A DNA stretch of 64,000 nt from contig JACQDN010000036.1 in NCBI GenBank assembly GCA_016201105.1, positions 1 to 64,000 on the forward strand. The letters run 5' to 3'. Numbering within the stretch: the first letter of the stretch is position 1; each line of letters begins with the position of its first letter. Positions 41,801 to 52,260 of the stretch are shown one piece after another. The translations under genes and the position numbers were made by a program. This DNA comes from Pseudomonadota bacterium (GTDB lineage: Bacteria > Pseudomonadota > Alphaproteobacteria > Micropepsales > Micropepsaceae). The notes under the pieces are model-generated. The model saw nothing but the letters and a program-made list of their open reading frames with translations, made no database searches and had not been told where the DNA came from.

Positions 41801-41936
41801 CGATGGTCGGAAAATCGACGTTGGGAAGTTCGCTGACGGGCAGTCCCGCATAGCCGAACAGGCCGAAGATCACCAGCGCCGCCATGAGCAACGTCGTTGT
41901 CACCGGCCTGAGAATGAACAGTTGGGAAAAGTTCAT
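38826..41936 (-). CDS. RND efflux transporter permease (MdtB/AcrB-like)
   Basis: MNFSQLFILRPVTTTLLMAALVIFGLFGYAGLPVSELPNVDFPTI; VGFVVDDAIVMLENIVRHVE; full-length RND. Confidence 0.95.
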   Translation of the reverse strand: MNFSQLFILRPVTTTLLMAALVIFGLFGYAGLPVSELPNVDFPTIVVSASLPGADPETMASAVATPLESQFSTIAGVGSMSSSSTQGSTQITIQFDLDRNLDGAAQDVQSAISAATRQLPPQMPTPPTMRKVNPSDQPIMYLAMGSTSLPLREVDKYAETLLERQLSTLKGVALVNVYGSQKFAVRIQADPAALATRGIGIDQIAAAANAANPNIPTGVLNGPKQAVVLHSSGQLSDAAQFQQQVIAYKNGAPVRVGDVARVQDGVENKYVASWYNGHRAIVLAIQRQPGSNAIEVVDEIKNVLPRFMAQLPASVTLNVLYDRSQTIRASVADVQITLLLAAFLVVAVIFVFLRTLSATFIPSIALPIAVIGTFAGMAYLGYSLDNLSLMALTLSVGFVVDDAIVMLENIVRHVEAGEAPYEASLKGAREVSFTIVSMTASLVAVFIPLIFMGGIMGRLLHEFAVTIVLAIVFSGIVSVTLTPMLCSRILRKESGARHNRFYEWSERTFHTMQDFYDSTLRWSLANRSIIVFVFAGSIVATIVLIELMPQDFLPSEDTGQIFAPTEAANGTSFEQMVRYQQQAAAIVAQDPDVHGFMSSVGSGGASSGVNSGRMFISLKPFAQRNKSSDEIIRELRPKLAGIAGIVVHMQNPPAIRIGGMLTKSQYQYTLQDLNLSELQAASTNLMNALSTTPGFLDVATDLQLSTPAIDIAIDRDRAASLGVTPTAIETALGSAFGGQQISRIYAPSDTYQVILELLPEYQTDATALSHLYVTAADGTLVPLTAVTKIERSTMPLSVNHLCQLPSVTLSFDLAQGYALSDAVSAINRVQRQVGMPASVQESFQGTAQAFQSSTSNMGILLVAAILVVYIVLGILYESFIHPLTILSGLPSAAVGALLTLFLFGIPLSLYAFVGMIMLIGIVKKNAIMMIDFALSRQRSENVPADVAIYEAAIIRFRPIMMTTMAAVMGTLPIAIGFGSGSESRRPLGLAVVGGLLLSQLLTLYITPVIYIYLDGMAQRLRDRRARRHGPAQGYTG

Positions 41937-43159
41937 TGTTGCGCTGGGCGGTTGTTCCGGACGCGCGAGCCTTCGATGGCGACGGGCTTTCCGGGTTTCA
42001 CCAGAAGCTGGCCGTCGGTGATCACTTTGTCGTTGGGCCTCACTTCGCCTTCGATGGCTGTCGTCGCGCCGCTGTCGTAGAGAACGCTGACTGTCACCAT
42101 TTTCGCCGTGCCGTCGCGTGTGACGACATAGACGTAATTGCCGTTCGGTCCGACGTTGACGGCTTCGTGCGGCACGACGATGGCGTCGGCGATGCGTTCG
42201 AGTCCGACGGAAACGTCCAGCAGCTGACCGGGCACGAAGCGATTGTCGGCGTTGTCGAACGTCGCGCGCAATTCGATGGTGCCGGTCTTGGCGTCCACTG
42301 CGTTGCTGACGAAATCCACGGGCGTAAGCACGCGCGTCTGCGGCGCGCCGTGCGCTTCGATCGCTGCCTTGAGTTCGCCTGAGCGCTGCTGGTTTTGGAT
42401 GCGCGGCAGATCGGCTTGGGGCAGAAAGAACGAGACTTTGACGGGTTGTATCTGGGTGATGACGACGAGTGGATTGACGTCGTTCGCCTTCACCAGATTG
42501 CCCGGTTGAAGCAAGATCGGTCCGGTCTTGCCGTCGATCGGCGAACGGATTGTGGCGTATTGCAGATTGAGCTTCGCCAGATCGACGGCACCCTTGTCCG
42601 CGACAACCGCCGCTGCCAGGGCCTGAGCGTTGGCCTTGGTCTGATCTCGCTGGGAAGCCGACACCGCGCCCTGCTTGGCCAGCTGCGCATAGCGCACGGC
42701 ATCGCGCTGGGCGCTGACCAACAGCGCGCGGTCGCGCGCCAGCTGGCCTTGCGTTTGATCGAGCGCCGCCACGAAGGGCTTGGGATCTAGGACAAAGAGC
42801 ACATCGTCCTTGTGAACGACCTGGCCTTCCTGGAAGGCGGCTGAGAGGATCTGGCCTTCGACGCGCGCGGTGACCTGGACTGTCGCGTTGGCGAGGACAG
42901 TGCCAATGGTGTGCTCGAGGACTTCCACGCTCTTGGTCTGTGCCAGCGCGATTCTCACTGGCGCTGGCGGCGATTCGGGCTTACCGGAGCCGAAGAAAAG
43001 GACAGTGAAGCGCCAGCCAAGCAGCAGGGCCAGGACAATGCCCGCAATCGCCAGGCCCAGGCGCCAGGTAGGTTTTATTTCCCATACGGAGAACGAGGGC
43101 CGTTCGTCCAGCGCGATCCGTTCCTTGAAGGCTTGAGGGAGCCAATTCTGCATCGTCAA
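41933..43159 (-). CDS. RND efflux periplasmic adaptor subunit (MdtA-like)
   Basis: VTARVEGQILSAAFQEGQVVHKDDVLFVLDPKPF; IRSPIDGKTGPILLQPGNLVKAND; start/stop overlap with permease. Confidence 0.93.
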   Translation of the reverse strand: MTMQNWLPQAFKERIALDERPSFSVWEIKPTWRLGLAIAGIVLALLLGWRFTVLFFGSGKPESPPAPVRIALAQTKSVEVLEHTIGTVLANATVQVTARVEGQILSAAFQEGQVVHKDDVLFVLDPKPFVAALDQTQGQLARDRALLVSAQRDAVRYAQLAKQGAVSASQRDQTKANAQALAAAVVADKGAVDLAKLNLQYATIRSPIDGKTGPILLQPGNLVKANDVNPLVVITQIQPVKVSFFLPQADLPRIQNQQRSGELKAAIEAHGAPQTRVLTPVDFVSNAVDAKTGTIELRATFDNADNRFVPGQLLDVSVGLERIADAIVVPHEAVNVGPNGNYVYVVTRDGTAKMVTVSVLYDSGATTAIEGEVRPNDKVITDGQLLVKPGKPVAIEGSRVRNNRPAQQ

Positions 43160-43542
43160 CCTGGACGGTCCTTAAGTACCGCCACAGCCCAATCCGGTTG
43201 GCCGTGAACGTTTGAGCGGCGGGCCGGCGGATCCCCGCCTACGCCTGCCGATCTGGATGCTCCCGGCGGTTTTCCTAGCATGGTCATGGGAAAATGCGAG
43301 CCTCGGACGGACGACTGCGGCACCGCGTCTGTCACATAGAGCGCGATCCGGCGAAGTGGGGTCCGTAGCGACAGCGTGCGGACGTTCGCCCCAAGATCGC
43401 GCGCAATTCAAGGATCTCCGATGTTGCAACAAGGTTAATTAAGATCGTCCCACGCGGGTCTCTGTGGCCCTCCCGGGCAGTTTGCCGCCGTACCCTCGCC
43501 CGTCTATAAGCCCGCCTCCTCAAGCCCCCCGCGGACACAAGT

Positions 43543-45369
<1,827 letters not shown>

Positions 45370-45398
45370 GGAATTCGAACTGGACTTATCCGCTTTAC

Positions 45399-45476
45399 GT
45401 CATGGCCGCCCTTGTGGCGGCCACCCATGATCTCGATGTACACGGGTGTTCATGGGTGACCGGGACCATGACGATT
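45399..45476. repeat. Convergent intergenic palindromic repeat
   Basis: Outer CGTCATGG...CCATGACG, inner GGCCGCCCTTGTGGCGGCC and ACCCATGA...TCATGGGT. Confidence 0.65.
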
Positions 45477-45504
45477 GGATGCGGGTGACTCAATAAGATT
45501 CACT

Positions 45505-46353
45505 CTACGGTTTCCGCAACCCCAATCGCCCGGCTACGATGTTGTCGACCATGCGCTTGGGCAGGGTGTTGACCATCCAGTTTTGAAACGGGTCCGGCGT
45601 CACGGTGTAACGCGTCTTCGGCTTGGCGATTGTGAGCGCCTTGTGCACGGCTTCGCCCAATTTTTCCGGCGCAAATCCTTTGCGGCCGTTCGAGATCATG
45701 AACTCCTTCACCTTGTCGAGCGCGCCGGCATAGACGGTGTTGGCGTAGCGCGACACGTCCATCGAATCCGCCTTGTCCCAGATTGGCGTCGCTACCGCGC
45801 CCGGGGCCACGACGATCACATCGATCCCGAACACCATCAGTTCGCGCCGCAGGCTTTCGGAGAACCCTTCCAGTCCGAATTTCGATGTGTTGTAAGGTCC
45901 GACAAAGGGTGACGCATTCTTTCCGCCTACCGAAGAAATCATCACGATTCGCCCCGGCGCACCTTTGCGCGTGGTGTCCGAGCCAAGCAGCGGCGCGAAG
46001 GCTTGCGTGACGATGAGCTGGCCCGTGAGATTGACCTCGAGCTGATTCTTGAATTCGTCGACGTCGAGATAGAGCAGCGGACCGGGCACGGCGATGCCGG
46101 CGTTGTTGACGAGGCCCGCCAGCGTTTCGCTGCCGAGGGCCGCCGCCACCTGGCGGGCGCCCGCACCGACCGCCGCGGCATCGGTTACGTCGAACAGAAG
46201 CGGGACGAAATTCGCGCCGAATTCCTTGGAGAGCCGCTCGGCGTCCTGTTGCTTGCGGACGCTGCCGAACACGCGGAAACCTTTGGCGATCAAAACCTTC
46301 GCGCAGCCCCAGCCGATGCCGGAGGACGCTCCTGTCACGACGACGCTTTTCAT
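45505..46353 (-). CDS. SDR-family oxidoreductase
   Basis: VVVTGASSGIGWGCAKVLIAKGF; LVNNAGIAVPGP; YNTSKFGLEGFSESLRREL. Confidence 0.93.
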   Translation of the reverse strand: MKSVVVTGASSGIGWGCAKVLIAKGFRVFGSVRKQQDAERLSKEFGANFVPLLFDVTDAAAVGAGARQVAAALGSETLAGLVNNAGIAVPGPLLYLDVDEFKNQLEVNLTGQLIVTQAFAPLLGSDTTRKGAPGRIVMISSVGGKNASPFVGPYNTSKFGLEGFSESLRRELMVFGIDVIVVAPGAVATPIWDKADSMDVSRYANTVYAGALDKVKEFMISNGRKGFAPEKLGEAVHKALTIAKPKTRYTVTPDPFQNWMVNTLPKRMVDNIVAGRLGLRKP

Positions 46354-46403
46354 TCTTCATCCCTTCGCGTATTCCGTTTGACGATACCGGGGATGAGACC
46401 TGC

Positions 46404-47216
46404 GTGACCAGCCGCGAGATCGACGCCGCCACCATCGCCTTCGCGCATAGGCTTGCTGACACGGCGGGCGCCGTGATCCGCCCGTATTTCCGCCAGCGCA
46501 TCGATGTGGCCGACAAAAAGCCCGTCGTGGCAGGCAAGACGGTGTTTGACCCCGTGACCGCCGCCGACAGGGACGCAGAAGAAGCCATCCGCGCTCTCAT
46601 AGAGCGTGAGCGGCCCAACGACGGAATCCTGGGCGAGGAGTTCGGCGAGAAGAAAAGTGCGAGCGGCCGGCGCTGGGTGCTCGATCCGGTGGACGGCACG
46701 CGCAGCTTCATCGCTGGCCGTCACGAATGGGGCTCATTGATCGCCCTCGAAGAGGATGGACGCGCCGTTCTCGGGATCATCGATCAGCCCGTTCTGGGCG
46801 AGCGTTTCCTGGGTGTGAATGGCGAGTGCCGGTTTCGCGCGCGCGAGCGAGACGAGCTTGCCGTTCGTGTGCGCGAATGCTCGCGCCTTGAGGACGCGAT
46901 TCTTTGCGCCACGCATCCCGACGCGTTCTATGGCCCGGGCGAACGCGATGCCTTCCGCCGCGTGCAGAAGTGCGTGCGCATGACGCGCTGGGGTGGCGAT
47001 TGCTACATCTTCGGAGCCATGGCACTGGGCTTCGTCGATCTCATCGTGGAAACCGCGTTTCATCGTTGGGACGTCGCGGCCCTCATCCCCGTAATCGAAG
47101 GTGCCGGCGGTATCATCACCAATTGGCAGGGCGGCGATTGCAGCGAAGGCGGGCAGACGCTGGCTGCCGGAGATCGCAGGATCCATGCAGCGGCGCTGAA
47201 GGCTCTCGCAGGTTAG
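46404..47216 (+). CDS. Inositol-monophosphatase family / histidinol-phosphatase-like
   Basis: DPVTAADRDAEEAIRALIERERPNDGILGEEFGE; WVLDPVDGTRSFI; WDVAALIPVIEGAGGIITNWQGG. Confidence 0.9.
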   Translation: MTSREIDAATIAFAHRLADTAGAVIRPYFRQRIDVADKKPVVAGKTVFDPVTAADRDAEEAIRALIERERPNDGILGEEFGEKKSASGRRWVLDPVDGTRSFIAGRHEWGSLIALEEDGRAVLGIIDQPVLGERFLGVNGECRFRARERDELAVRVRECSRLEDAILCATHPDAFYGPGERDAFRRVQKCVRMTRWGGDCYIFGAMALGFVDLIVETAFHRWDVAALIPVIEGAGGIITNWQGGDCSEGGQTLAAGDRRIHAAALKALAG

Positions 47217-47362
47217 CGCAGGTGTTTTACTTCTCCCTCGTGGAGAGGTGATTTCTCTATCTTTGGTCCCTTTGGCCACTCCTTCGTGACACACGCGAGT
47301 GTGTATTGGTGCATCGCATTGTCCTGCCATCATCGTGCCTGCACATCACCTTGGGGGACGCG

Positions 47363-47812
47363 ATGGGTTGGGCAGGGAAGGCAATTCTGATCGGTGGCTT
47401 GGTGGCGGGCACGCTCGATGTGGGCGCGGCATGCCTCATCACCGGACGCGATCCGATCTTCATTCTGCAGGTGATTGCGAGCGGTCTGCTCGGGCACAAT
47501 TCCTATGATGGCGGGCTGCAGTCGGCTGGGGTCGGCTTGCTGGCGCAATGGTTCATCTCGTTCGGCGCCGCGGCCGTCTATGTACTGGCGGGAATGGTGC
47601 TCCCGATCCTTCTCCGTATGCCGCTGCCCAGCGGCTTGGTGTTCGGTGCGGGAACCTATTTCGTCATGAACGCAATCGTCGTGCCGCTCTCCGCGGCTGG
47701 TCGCGGGCCCTGGCATTTCGCGCTGAAGAGCTTCGTTCCGAACATGATCGCGATGCTGGTCTATGGCGTGATCATTTCCTACATCGCGGCCTACTACGCG
47801 AAGCGGCGATAA
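47363..47812 (+). CDS. Conserved hypothetical membrane protein
   Basis: Four predicted TM stretches; MGWAGKAILIGGLVAGTLDVGAACLITGRDPIFILQVIASGLLG. Confidence 0.7.
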   Translation: MGWAGKAILIGGLVAGTLDVGAACLITGRDPIFILQVIASGLLGHNSYDGGLQSAGVGLLAQWFISFGAAAVYVLAGMVLPILLRMPLPSGLVFGAGTYFVMNAIVVPLSAAGRGPWHFALKSFVPNMIAMLVYGVIISYIAAYYAKRR

Positions 47813-47813
47813 C

Positions 47814-47952
47814 TCACCCTCCCTTGGGAAGGTCGGAATTCGCGAAGCGAATTTCGGGGAGGATGTGGAAATAGATTCTCTTTCCTGATCCTCCCCGAAA
47901 AATTCACTCGCTCCGCTCCTGAATTTTTCGACCCTCCCAGGGGAGGGTCGAT
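47814..47952. repeat. Intergenic palindromic repeat, copy B
   Basis: Same architecture as 16055-16185; right half runs into the 3' end of the 47904 CDS. Confidence 0.8.
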
Positions 47953-48848
47953 GCGACGAATTCGTCAAACGCCTTCCAAAACTGCTGGCGGATGGCATCC
48001 GCTTCCATCAGGATTTCGTGTTCGCTTTCGCGCAATTCGAGATAGGTGCCATGCGGCAGGCGCTTGACGAATTCACGCTCGGCCTGCGTATCCACGATGC
48101 GGTCCTGGCCGGCGCCGCAGATGAGGACCGGCGTGGGGATCGCTTCGGCGTAGCCCGGGGCCATCACGCGGTTCATGGAGGAGTACCCGGCCTCCAACCA
48201 GCCCCAGGTGGGACCGGCCAGGCGCAATTCCGGATGGCCGGTCACGAGCGCTTTGGCTCGCGCATAGCGCGCGCGGTCCGACGTGACGAGTTGATCGGAG
48301 AATTCCATTGTCAGCGGATCGCGTTTATCCATGCCGAGCACCCAGGCCGACTTTCGTCCCGTGCGTGCTTGCACAAAAGTCAGCGCTCGCGCGAACCAGG
48401 CAGGATAGCCGCGCGTTTGCGCGCGCAGCATCGGCGCGCTCAAGACCGCGGCTGCGAATTGCATGGGGCGATCATGCAGCGCGCGCAGCAGAATGTGTGC
48501 GCCCATGGAATGGGCAAGGGCCAGTGGCGGTTTCGCGCTCAACGGTTGGACGATCTGTTGCATGAAGGAGGTGAGATCGTCGTCATACTGCGCGAAATCG
48601 TCGATATGGGCTTTGAGCGGATTGGGAAGCAGTCGCGCCGATCCCCCCTGTCCGCGCCAGTCAAGCGCCGCCACGCTAAAGCCGCGGGCGCAGAGCTCGC
48701 CGATGACTTCCTCATATTTTTCGATGAACTCGGTCTGCCCGGTCAGCAAAACGCAAACGCCGCGCCCCTGACCGCGAGAGCCATGCGTGAACACGGCTGT
48801 GCGCAGCCGAACTCCATCGGAAGCAATGATGTACCGCGACTCTTTCAT
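47904..48848 (-). CDS. Alpha/beta hydrolase (monoacylglycerol-lipase-like)
   Basis: GVCVLLTGQTEFIEKYEEVIGELCARGFSVAALDWRGQGGS; LALAHSMGAHILLRAL. Confidence 0.88.
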   Translation of the reverse strand: MKESRYIIASDGVRLRTAVFTHGSRGQGRGVCVLLTGQTEFIEKYEEVIGELCARGFSVAALDWRGQGGSARLLPNPLKAHIDDFAQYDDDLTSFMQQIVQPLSAKPPLALAHSMGAHILLRALHDRPMQFAAAVLSAPMLRAQTRGYPAWFARALTFVQARTGRKSAWVLGMDKRDPLTMEFSDQLVTSDRARYARAKALVTGHPELRLAGPTWGWLEAGYSSMNRVMAPGYAEAIPTPVLICGAGQDRIVDTQAEREFVKRLPHGTYLELRESEHEILMEADAIRQQFWKAFDEFVASTLPWEGRKIQERSE

Positions 48849-50068
48849 TGCTGGCTGCCTTTTAATTTTCCCGGCGCGGTTTCCGGAAACCAGAACATAG
48901 CTACGATGCCCACCACGCAGAAAAACCCCAGATCGACGACATCGCCGTTGGTCATCGAATGCCCGCCTCGCCCGATCAACAGCATGCCCGTCAGAATGGC
49001 AACCGTCTGCACTATTCCCATTCCGCGAGCGCGCCACGGCGTTGGAAAAACTTCAGTGAGCGCAACGAGAGTTGCCATGCCATATAGCGTACGCAGGATA
49101 ACCAGCACGAGCATTGCGATAAGATAGAGTTGAACGAATTTTGTCGTTACAACAAATAGAAAAATCGGAATAAAGAGAACGAGCAGCAATATGCCTGGAA
49201 CCAGAACCAAAGGTCTGCGGCCGAATATGTCGGAAAGCCAACCACCGACAGGTGCGAACAGGGCAGCGACAGTACTGCTAGCCAGGGCAATCTGCACAAA
49301 TGTGTTGGCTGTCCTGAATTCTGGTTTGACGTTTGTTTGTGCGATGAGTTGGGCGGAGCTAAGCACAGTTAGAGACATTACGGCCAAGAAGCTGGCGACT
49401 ACAGCACCCCATCGCAATCGATCGGGGCGTATCGGTGGATCAGATGCGCTTTCGCGCTCTCGCACATCTTCTAGATGCTTCCAAGTTATCAATGCCCATG
49501 GAACCAGCAGAGCGCTGAAAAGGAAGGATATTCGCAATATCGATTCACGTGGGTCGTTCGGATTTGACCATCTGGCGACAGCTACCAATCCAGCTAGGAC
49601 TGATCCCAAGCCTGCGGAAAATGCCTGAACAGATACATACAAACCCCGTCTGTCAGGCGGCGCAGCTTCCAACAATAAGACCGTAACGGAAACGATGCAG
49701 CCGCCGAAAGAAAAGCCCTGCAACAGGTGAAACAGAACAACCAGGATCGACGCTGTTGTGTGCAGGGTGTCATAGGGCGGCACGAGAGCCAAGGCGAGGG
49801 TGCTGAGACCGAATAGCAGAAAAGAAAATACGATCGCGAGCTTGCGACTTCGCCAATCCGAAACGGTGCCAAGGGCAGCGGCTCCGATCACTGGCGTGAG
49901 ACCCGATGAATAGAAACTGATCGTCAAGAGCAACTCGCTGGACGGATCGCTTGAAGGAAAATATCTGCCAACGCCTAGCGTAACGAGATTGGTATATGCT
50001 TCAGCCCCAAAGCTGACGAGCATCGTACCCACGGCAACGAGTGCAACACCGCGTGGACCACTATTCAT
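48845..50068 (-). CDS. MFS transporter
   Basis: 12-TM-like ORF; GWLSDIFGRRPLVLVPGILLL; ATGA overlap with downstream hydrolase. Confidence 0.88.
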   Translation of the reverse strand: MNSGPRGVALVAVGTMLVSFGAEAYTNLVTLGVGRYFPSSDPSSELLLTISFYSSGLTPVIGAAALGTVSDWRSRKLAIVFSFLLFGLSTLALALVPPYDTLHTTASILVVLFHLLQGFSFGGCIVSVTVLLLEAAPPDRRGLYVSVQAFSAGLGSVLAGLVAVARWSNPNDPRESILRISFLFSALLVPWALITWKHLEDVRERESASDPPIRPDRLRWGAVVASFLAVMSLTVLSSAQLIAQTNVKPEFRTANTFVQIALASSTVAALFAPVGGWLSDIFGRRPLVLVPGILLLVLFIPIFLFVVTTKFVQLYLIAMLVLVILRTLYGMATLVALTEVFPTPWRARGMGIVQTVAILTGMLLIGRGGHSMTNGDVVDLGFFCVVGIVAMFWFPETAPGKLKGSQQ

Positions 50069-50218
50069 TTCGACATTTGCAGTACCATTTCGGAACTACT
50101 ACAGCGTTGTCAAACGCAAACGCCGCGCGGGGTTGAAGCGGGCGCGGCGTCAAGCGTTGCGGTGCGAAGGCGCGTGCCATCGCGGGCGGTGATGAAGTGT
50201 GAGCTGAGATTCACTGAC

Positions 50219-50290
50219 AATGCGAATAGCGAATGGCGAGTAGCGAATAGGGACGTCTACTACTCGCTATTCACTACTCACGATTCGCCC
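50219..50290. repeat. Iterated/inverted GCGAATAG-type repeat
   Basis: gcgaatagcgaatggcgagtagcgaataggg ... ctactactcgctattcactactcacgattcgcc. Confidence 0.6.
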
Positions 50291-50295
50291 ATGAA

Positions 50296-50619
50296 CTAGC
50301 CGCGTGCCTTTTGCAGCACAGGGCCGAGCTTCATGGCTAGGCCCATATCGCCGGCGACGCGCAGCTTGCCCTGCATGAAGGCGGAGGTGCCGTCGAGTTC
50401 GCCCTTCACCATCTTCTGGAAGGTGTCGAGGCTGACGGTGATCGTGCAGTCGGCATTCTTGCCGGCGCCATCGGACACCGTGTTCGGCGTGGCCTTGCCG
50501 TCGATCAGGACGGAGCCGGAATCGCCGAAGTCGAATTTGAGGATGCCGCCAAGGCCCGAATTGGCGCCGATCGCTCCACCCATTTGCTTGATGATTTCCT
50601 GTACTTCTGGCGAGCTCAT
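50296..50619 (-). CDS. SCP2 sterol-binding domain protein
   Basis: FDFGDSGSVLIDGKATPNTVSDGAGKNADCTITVSLDTFQKMVKGELDGTSAFMQGKLRVAGDMGLAMKL. Confidence 0.88.
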   Translation of the reverse strand: MSSPEVQEIIKQMGGAIGANSGLGGILKFDFGDSGSVLIDGKATPNTVSDGAGKNADCTITVSLDTFQKMVKGELDGTSAFMQGKLRVAGDMGLAMKLGPVLQKARG

Positions 50620-50633
50620 GAAATTCGTTCCTT

Positions 50634-50708
50634 CCCTTGAGATTCTGGCCCTTGAGATTTTGGCCCTTGAGATTCAGGTCCCTGAGATTCAGGTCCCTGA
50701 GATTCAGC
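50634..50708. repeat. Five tandem 15-bp units
   Basis: cccttgagattctgg / cccttgagattttgg / cccttgagattcagg / tccctgagattcagg / tccctgagattcagc. Confidence 0.85.
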
Positions 50709-50952
50709 CTTGAAAAAGTGCGGCTCCCCGCTCACTTGCCGCCCCAGGACGGCGCGCGGATTTGAGCATTTGTCAGTGCGGCGCACAACTCCCGAAAGGC
50801 AGGAAAACCAAGGGAAAAGACCGTGAATGGGCCTCTGCCGCAGCGTATTGGCCTGTCTGAGAACTCGACCTAAGGTGGCCCGGATCGGTGGCTGAGGGGA
50901 ACGGGCCTGTCGAGCGCCAGCCACGGCAAAATAGAGCCACGAGGGAGATGTC

Positions 50953-51843
50953 ATGAGCGTGAAGGACCGCGCAAACGTGCTCGCATTCCTGTCGCAGAAT
51001 GCGGGCGGGGAAAACTTCGATATCGCCGCCCAGCGTGCGCGGCTTGAGACGCTCGCCGATTTCTTTCCCGTGCCGGAAGGAACCGAAGTCGAGTCCGCGA
51101 CGATCGGTGGTGTGAAAGGAGAATGGGTTCGCAGCAGACGTGCAGGGCGCGGCGCCGCACTCCTCTATCTGCATGGGGGCGGCTATGTGGTGGGTTCGCC
51201 GAAATCGCATCGTCATCTCGCGGGCGCATTCAGCGACATGAGCGGACTGCCGGTCTTTTCGGCCGACTATCGTCTGGCACCGGAGAATCCTTTTCCCGCC
51301 GCCGTCGACGATGCCGTCGCCGCTTACAAAGGATTGCTCGATTCCGGCCTACCCGCTTTCAAACTCGCGATCGCGGGCGACAGCGCCGGCGGTGGGCTCG
51401 CCATCGCGACACTCGTTGCGTTGCGCGACAAGGCGATTGCGCTTCCGGCTTGCGCCGTTGCGCTCTCCCCCTGGGTGGATTTGAGTCAGGGCGGCGAAGT
51501 TTATCGCGCGCGGGCCAAGCGCGATCCGATCGTGAGCAAAGAAAACCTCGATCAGATGGCGGCTGCCTATCTCGCCGGCAAGAATCCGGAGACGCCGCTG
51601 GCCTCGCCGCTGTTTGCCAATCTGAAAGGCTTGCCGCCGTTGCTGCTGCAGGTGGGCACTGAGGAAGCGCTCTATGACGATACGGTTGGGTTGAAGGCGC
51701 GCGCGGAGGAGGCCGGCGTCGAAGTCTCCGCCGAATCCTGGGGCGGTATGGTGCATGTCTGGCACATTTTTTATCCCATTCTTTCCGAAGGTCGCGACGC
51801 CATCGCCCGTGCGGCCTCGTTCCTCAAGGGTCATATCGAATGA
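50953..51843 (+). CDS. HSL-family alpha/beta hydrolase (esterase)
   Basis: LLYLHGGGYVVGSPKSHRHLAG; IAGDSAGGGLAIATL; GTEEALYDD; GGMVHVWHIF. Confidence 0.93.
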   Translation: MSVKDRANVLAFLSQNAGGENFDIAAQRARLETLADFFPVPEGTEVESATIGGVKGEWVRSRRAGRGAALLYLHGGGYVVGSPKSHRHLAGAFSDMSGLPVFSADYRLAPENPFPAAVDDAVAAYKGLLDSGLPAFKLAIAGDSAGGGLAIATLVALRDKAIALPACAVALSPWVDLSQGGEVYRARAKRDPIVSKENLDQMAAAYLAGKNPETPLASPLFANLKGLPPLLLQVGTEEALYDDTVGLKARAEEAGVEVSAESWGGMVHVWHIFYPILSEGRDAIARAASFLKGHIE

Positions 51844-52259
51844 CGTTGGGAGCGAGCGAAAATCCGCCGGAACTGGGCGGCGTCATTCCGGAACATCCGC
51901 AAAAGCGCGATTTGCTTGGAATTTTCTGCTTCTATTTTCACTTCGTGGTGATGCTCTACATCGTGCTCGGCTGGTTGGTACCGTTGCAAGCCGCGCTCGG
52001 TTTCTATCTCGTGTTTTTGCCGGGCGTATTCGCGCAATGGCAATTCAACAAGAATTCGTGCGTACTGAACAACATCGAAAGCTGGCTGCGGACGCGCCAA
52101 TGGCGCGATCCCAACAATCGCGAGGAAGGCGCCTGGCTTCAAACACTGATCAACGACCTCACTGGTTGGGGCATTACCGCGCGACAGATGGATCTTTTCA
52201 CCAACGGTGTGCTGGTGCTGTTGTGGGGGCTCGGGCTGTATCATCTGTTCTGGTGGTAA
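51840..52259 (+). CDS. Conserved hypothetical membrane protein
   Basis: TM segments FCFYFHFVVMLYIVLGWLVPLQAALGFYLVFLPGVFAQWQFN; ends VLVLLWGLGLYHLFWW; overlaps upstream stop. Confidence 0.7.
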   Translation: MTLGASENPPELGGVIPEHPQKRDLLGIFCFYFHFVVMLYIVLGWLVPLQAALGFYLVFLPGVFAQWQFNKNSCVLNNIESWLRTRQWRDPNNREEGAWLQTLINDLTGWGITARQMDLFTNGVLVLLWGLGLYHLFWW

Positions 52260-52260
52260 G

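Noticed and set aside
50634-50708. Short repeats considered as a CRISPR array
   Set aside because: Units are directly tandem at 15 bp with no spacers and no cas genes nearby.
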